NCBI RefSeq assembly: GCF_014652815.1
Contig: NZ_BMZN01000006.1
Span: forward strand, 31,139-95,138
Direction: 5' to 3'
From: Alcaligenes pakistanensis
Lineage (GTDB): Bacteria > Pseudomonadota > Gammaproteobacteria > Burkholderiales > Burkholderiaceae_B
DNA: 64,000 nt
The notes under the pieces were generated by a model, which made no database searches, was not told the origin of the DNA, and saw only the letters and a program-made list of their open reading frames with translations. Of the stretch, positions 61,728 through 64,000 are shown piece after piece (the stretch's first letter is position 1; each line of letters opens with the position of its first letter). The translations under genes and the position numbers were made by a program.

Positions 61728-63065
61728 ATGAAAGATACCCCCACTGCGCAAGTGGACGAGCTGTATTCCCCCCAGCGCATGATTGCCTTCGGGCTACAAC
61801 ACGTACTGGTCATGGCCGCCTCGCCCATCGCCGCCGTATTTTTGATGAGCAAGGCCTTGGGCTTTGACGCGGCTCTGACGACTCAACTGTTAAGCGCCAC
61901 GTTTCTGGTCTGTGGCATAGGCACCTTGCTCCAATCCTTCGGCCCGGCCGGCATCGGCGCCAAACTACCTTTTGTGATGTTGCCCGGTGGCGCGCCCATT
62001 ATTTTGTTCATTCTGATCGCGCAACAAACCGACTTGCCCACCGCCTCCGGTGCCGTGATTTTGTCTGCCCTGCTGTACTTTTTGATCGTGCCCATCTTCA
62101 AACGCTTTCTGCGTTACTTTCCAGCACTGGTCATTGGCATCATGCTCCTGCTGGTTGCCATCAATCTGGCGCAAATCTCCGGCAAGCTGATTGCAGGTAC
62201 GCCTGGCACAGCGAATTTCGGTGATACGGACAATCTGCTCCTGGCTTTGATCACCATTGTCGCCACCGTCCTGTTTGCCCGCTTGCTCAAAGGCATGTGC
62301 CGCCAGTTGGCTATCTTGCTCGGCTTAGTCGTCGGTGCCTTGGCAGCTGCCTTGATGGGCGATATCAGCTTAAGCGGCGTGGGTTCAGGCCCGCTTCTAG
62401 CCCTGCCTTCGCCGTTTCCTTTCGGCCCACCGAACTTTGACCTGATTGCCGCTTTGCCCTTGTTGCTCTTCACCCTGATTTCCATGGTGGAGGCCACGGG
62501 CCAAACCATCGCCTTGAATGAAGTGCTGGGCAAGGAAGATGAAGCCGAACAACAAGCCCAAGTACCCAATACCATTCGCGGCGATGGCCTGGCCTCCCTG
62601 CTGGGCGGTATTTTCGGGACCTCGCTCATTATTACCAGCGGCGAAAATATCGGCATTATCCGCGCCACCCAGGTTCGCTCCCGCTACGTGACGGCTGTTG
62701 GCGGTCTTTTCCTGATCTTGTTCGGTCTGCTCTCTCCCTTGTCGGCTCTGATCAGCGTCATTCCCGCAGCGGTGATTGGCGCAACCGGTCTGGTGGTGTT
62801 TGCCATCGTGGGCACTATGGGCATAGACATGTTGCGCAAGGTAGATCTGCGTAGTCACTCCGCCATGTATGTCGTGGCCACTGCTCTGGCCATCGGCTTG
62901 CTGCCCATTGTGGTGCCGGGCATTTATGACCAGTTGCCTTCACAGCTACGCTTGCTGCTCTCTAACGGCGTTGCAATGGGTGCCTTGACGGCTGCCGTCT
63001 TGAATTACCTATTCATCCATGTGGGCCAACGTTCCCCCAAAACCGCCCCTCTTCACCATTCTTAA
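61728..63065 (+). CDS. NCS2 nucleobase:cation symporter
   Basis: A 445-residue permease of the nucleobase-ascorbate NCS2 family, near the xanthine/uric-acid or uracil branch. Fourteen helices are expected; GLQHVLVMAASPIAAV, FGPAGIGAKLPFVMLPGGAPI, SMVEATGQTIALNEVLGKEDE and NTIRGDGLASLLGGIFG are visible. The substrate-side QH and NEVLGKE-type motifs fit purines more than uracil. Transcription is probably repressed at the two operators. It overlaps the amidohydrolase start as TAATG. Confidence 0.86.
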   Translation: MKDTPTAQVDELYSPQRMIAFGLQHVLVMAASPIAAVFLMSKALGFDAALTTQLLSATFLVCGIGTLLQSFGPAGIGAKLPFVMLPGGAPIILFILIAQQTDLPTASGAVILSALLYFLIVPIFKRFLRYFPALVIGIMLLLVAINLAQISGKLIAGTPGTANFGDTDNLLLALITIVATVLFARLLKGMCRQLAILLGLVVGALAAALMGDISLSGVGSGPLLALPSPFPFGPPNFDLIAALPLLLFTLISMVEATGQTIALNEVLGKEDEAEQQAQVPNTIRGDGLASLLGGIFGTSLIITSGENIGIIRATQVRSRYVTAVGGLFLILFGLLSPLSALISVIPAAVIGATGLVVFAIVGTMGIDMLRKVDLRSHSAMYVVATALAIGLLPIVVPGIYDQLPSQLRLLLSNGVAMGALTAAVLNYLFIHVGQRSPKTAPLHHS

Positions 63066-64000
63066 TGAGCTGTGTCATGAATAACGCTTCTTTATTCCAA
63101 TCCCAAGATCTGGCCCAGGCCCGCATTCTGGAACCCGAACATCTGCTCCTTCCGAAAGGACCAGTAGGGGGACATGCGGTTGTCATCGAGGAAGGCCGCT
63201 TCAGTGATATCGGTACGGTGCAGGACATCACCGCTCGTCATCCCGGGCTACCCCGCTTAAGCCTGCCCGGCCATTTGCTGATGCCCGGTTTTGTTGATGC
63301 GCACCATCACGTTACCCAGTCGTATGGGAAATCGTTGGTGTACGGCGAGCCCTCGGAGATTTTCCGCCGCGTCTGGGTGCCTCTAGAAAGCACCTTGAAT
63401 GCCCGCCATCTGTACGCCTCGAGCAAGCTGTCCGCACTGGAAGCCTTGCGCGGTGGGTTCACAACAGTCTGCGATGCCGGTACCCGCTCTTCTGAAGATC
63501 TGGATGCCATTGTTCAAGCCACCACGGACGTAGGCATACGCTGCGTGCTGGGCTTGATCTGCAACGACAAGCACAGCGCGGTACTATTGGACGCCGAGCC
63601 TATTCTGGCTCGCGCCCAAGCCCACTTACAGCAATGGGAGCACCACGATTTGATCAGCCCCTCGCTGGCTATCTCCATCCCTGAAGCTGCCAGTGACGCC
63701 ATGCTGCATCGTATCTATGCCATGAGCGAAGAGGCTGGTCGCGTCTTTCAGACCCATGCCAACGAACACCTGGTTGCCGTAGAACGCTCCTTGAATGCCC
63801 ATGGCCGCCGCCCCATCGAGCATTTGGCTCATATTGGTGCCTTGGGCTCCGCCTCTTTGTTGGCCCATGCCACCCTGGTGACACCGAGCGAAATCCGCCT
63901 GCTGGCCGACCTGAATGCAGCGGTTTCCTACAACCCGGTTGCCAGTGCCTGGAAAGGCAATGCGGTCGCCCCGGCGGAGGCCATGCGGGTTCAAGGCATT
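63065..64000 (+). CDS. Amidohydrolase-superfamily deaminase, 3' end outside window
   Basis: At least 312 residues. The ATG at 63065 overlaps the permease stop (TAATG) and there is another at 63077. GFVDAHHHVTQ (first metal His pair), the FVDAHHH-QSYGKSLVYGEPSEIFRRVW stretch, VFQTHANEHL and LLAHATLVTPSEIRLLADLNAAVSYNPVAS (later metal and catalytic residues) follow the guanine or 8-oxoguanine/aminohydrolase group. With the purine permease it suggests uptake and deamination of a purine or a triazine-like ring. The substrate is not settled. The gene runs off the window at 64000. Confidence 0.82.
   Translation, partial: MSCVMNNASLFQSQDLAQARILEPEHLLLPKGPVGGHAVVIEEGRFSDIGTVQDITARHPGLPRLSLPGHLLMPGFVDAHHHVTQSYGKSLVYGEPSEIFRRVWVPLESTLNARHLYASSKLSALEALRGGFTTVCDAGTRSSEDLDAIVQATTDVGIRCVLGLICNDKHSAVLLDAEPILARAQAHLQQWEHHDLISPSLAISIPEAASDAMLHRIYAMSEEAGRVFQTHANEHLVAVERSLNAHGRRPIEHLAHIGALGSASLLAHATLVTPSEIRLLADLNAAVSYNPVASAWKGNAVAPAEAMRVQGI

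Overview
The window looks like the chromosome of a betaproteobacterium of the Alcaligenaceae, probably Alcaligenes or a close relative. The grounds are the gene families, the gshB-EIIA-ptsH-ptsI block, the pheST-ihfA-merR block and the codon usage. No database search was possible, so the genus is an inference. The left end holds the integrase-proximal end of a prophage. The rest is core chromosome with a peptide/carbamoyl amino acid catabolic operon, a SUF operon, translation genes and many small envelope genes.

Positions 1-10,770 are prophage. A recombination module (DUF1351-like protein, ERF annealing protein, YqaJ nuclease, SSB) is followed by an AT-rich accessory block. That block holds three tandem minus-strand genes for proteins with two membrane helices and a shared WWE..TAIGTVGA-like motif, an rdgC stub cut off by the third of them, a PAPS-reductase-family enzyme, and a minus-strand EVE-EVE-HNH protein that looks like a modification-dependent restriction endonuclease. 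A methyltransferase, two small phage genes, an excisionase-like gene and an overlapping tyrosine integrase follow. The integrase abuts the 3' end of tRNA-Pro(GGG), the likely attachment site. The other prophage end is outside the window.

Positions 11,141-23,416 form one long minus-strand operon. It runs from an RpiR-type regulator through diaminopropionate ammonia-lyase, an M20 carbamoyl-amino-acid hydrolase, a five-domain peptide ABC importer (binding protein, two permeases, fused double ATPase), a D-carbamoylase-like amidohydrolase, a YgeY-like M20 hydrolase and an M81 metallopeptidase. The set suggests uptake and stepwise hydrolysis of an N-acylated or ureido derivative of a diamino acid. 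Two orphan regulators follow. Next come sufR-B-C-D-S-U-T with a clear operator-promoter, an Atm1-like exporter, and a protein in which an ECF sigma factor and its anti-sigma factor are fused.

Positions 36,856-53,300 carry merR, ihfA, pheT, pheS, rplT and rpmI, then infC and thrS about 9 kb away. comM, a pentapeptide protein, an MFS carrier, ubiK, a lipoprotein, ptsI, ptsH, EIIA and gshB lie between, so the usual thrS-infC-rpmI-rplT unit is split. infC appears to start at AUC. The thrS leader encodes a short threonine-containing peptide followed by mutually exclusive hairpins, which is a convincing transcription attenuator.

Positions 53,389-64,000 hold two DUF333 lipoproteins, a PfkB kinase, a WG-repeat protein, a methyltransferase, an NfeD-SPFH pair, other membrane proteins or lipoproteins and a DHCW cupin. 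At the end is a purine-type NCS2 permease with two LacI-type operators, translationally coupled to an amidohydrolase that runs off the window.
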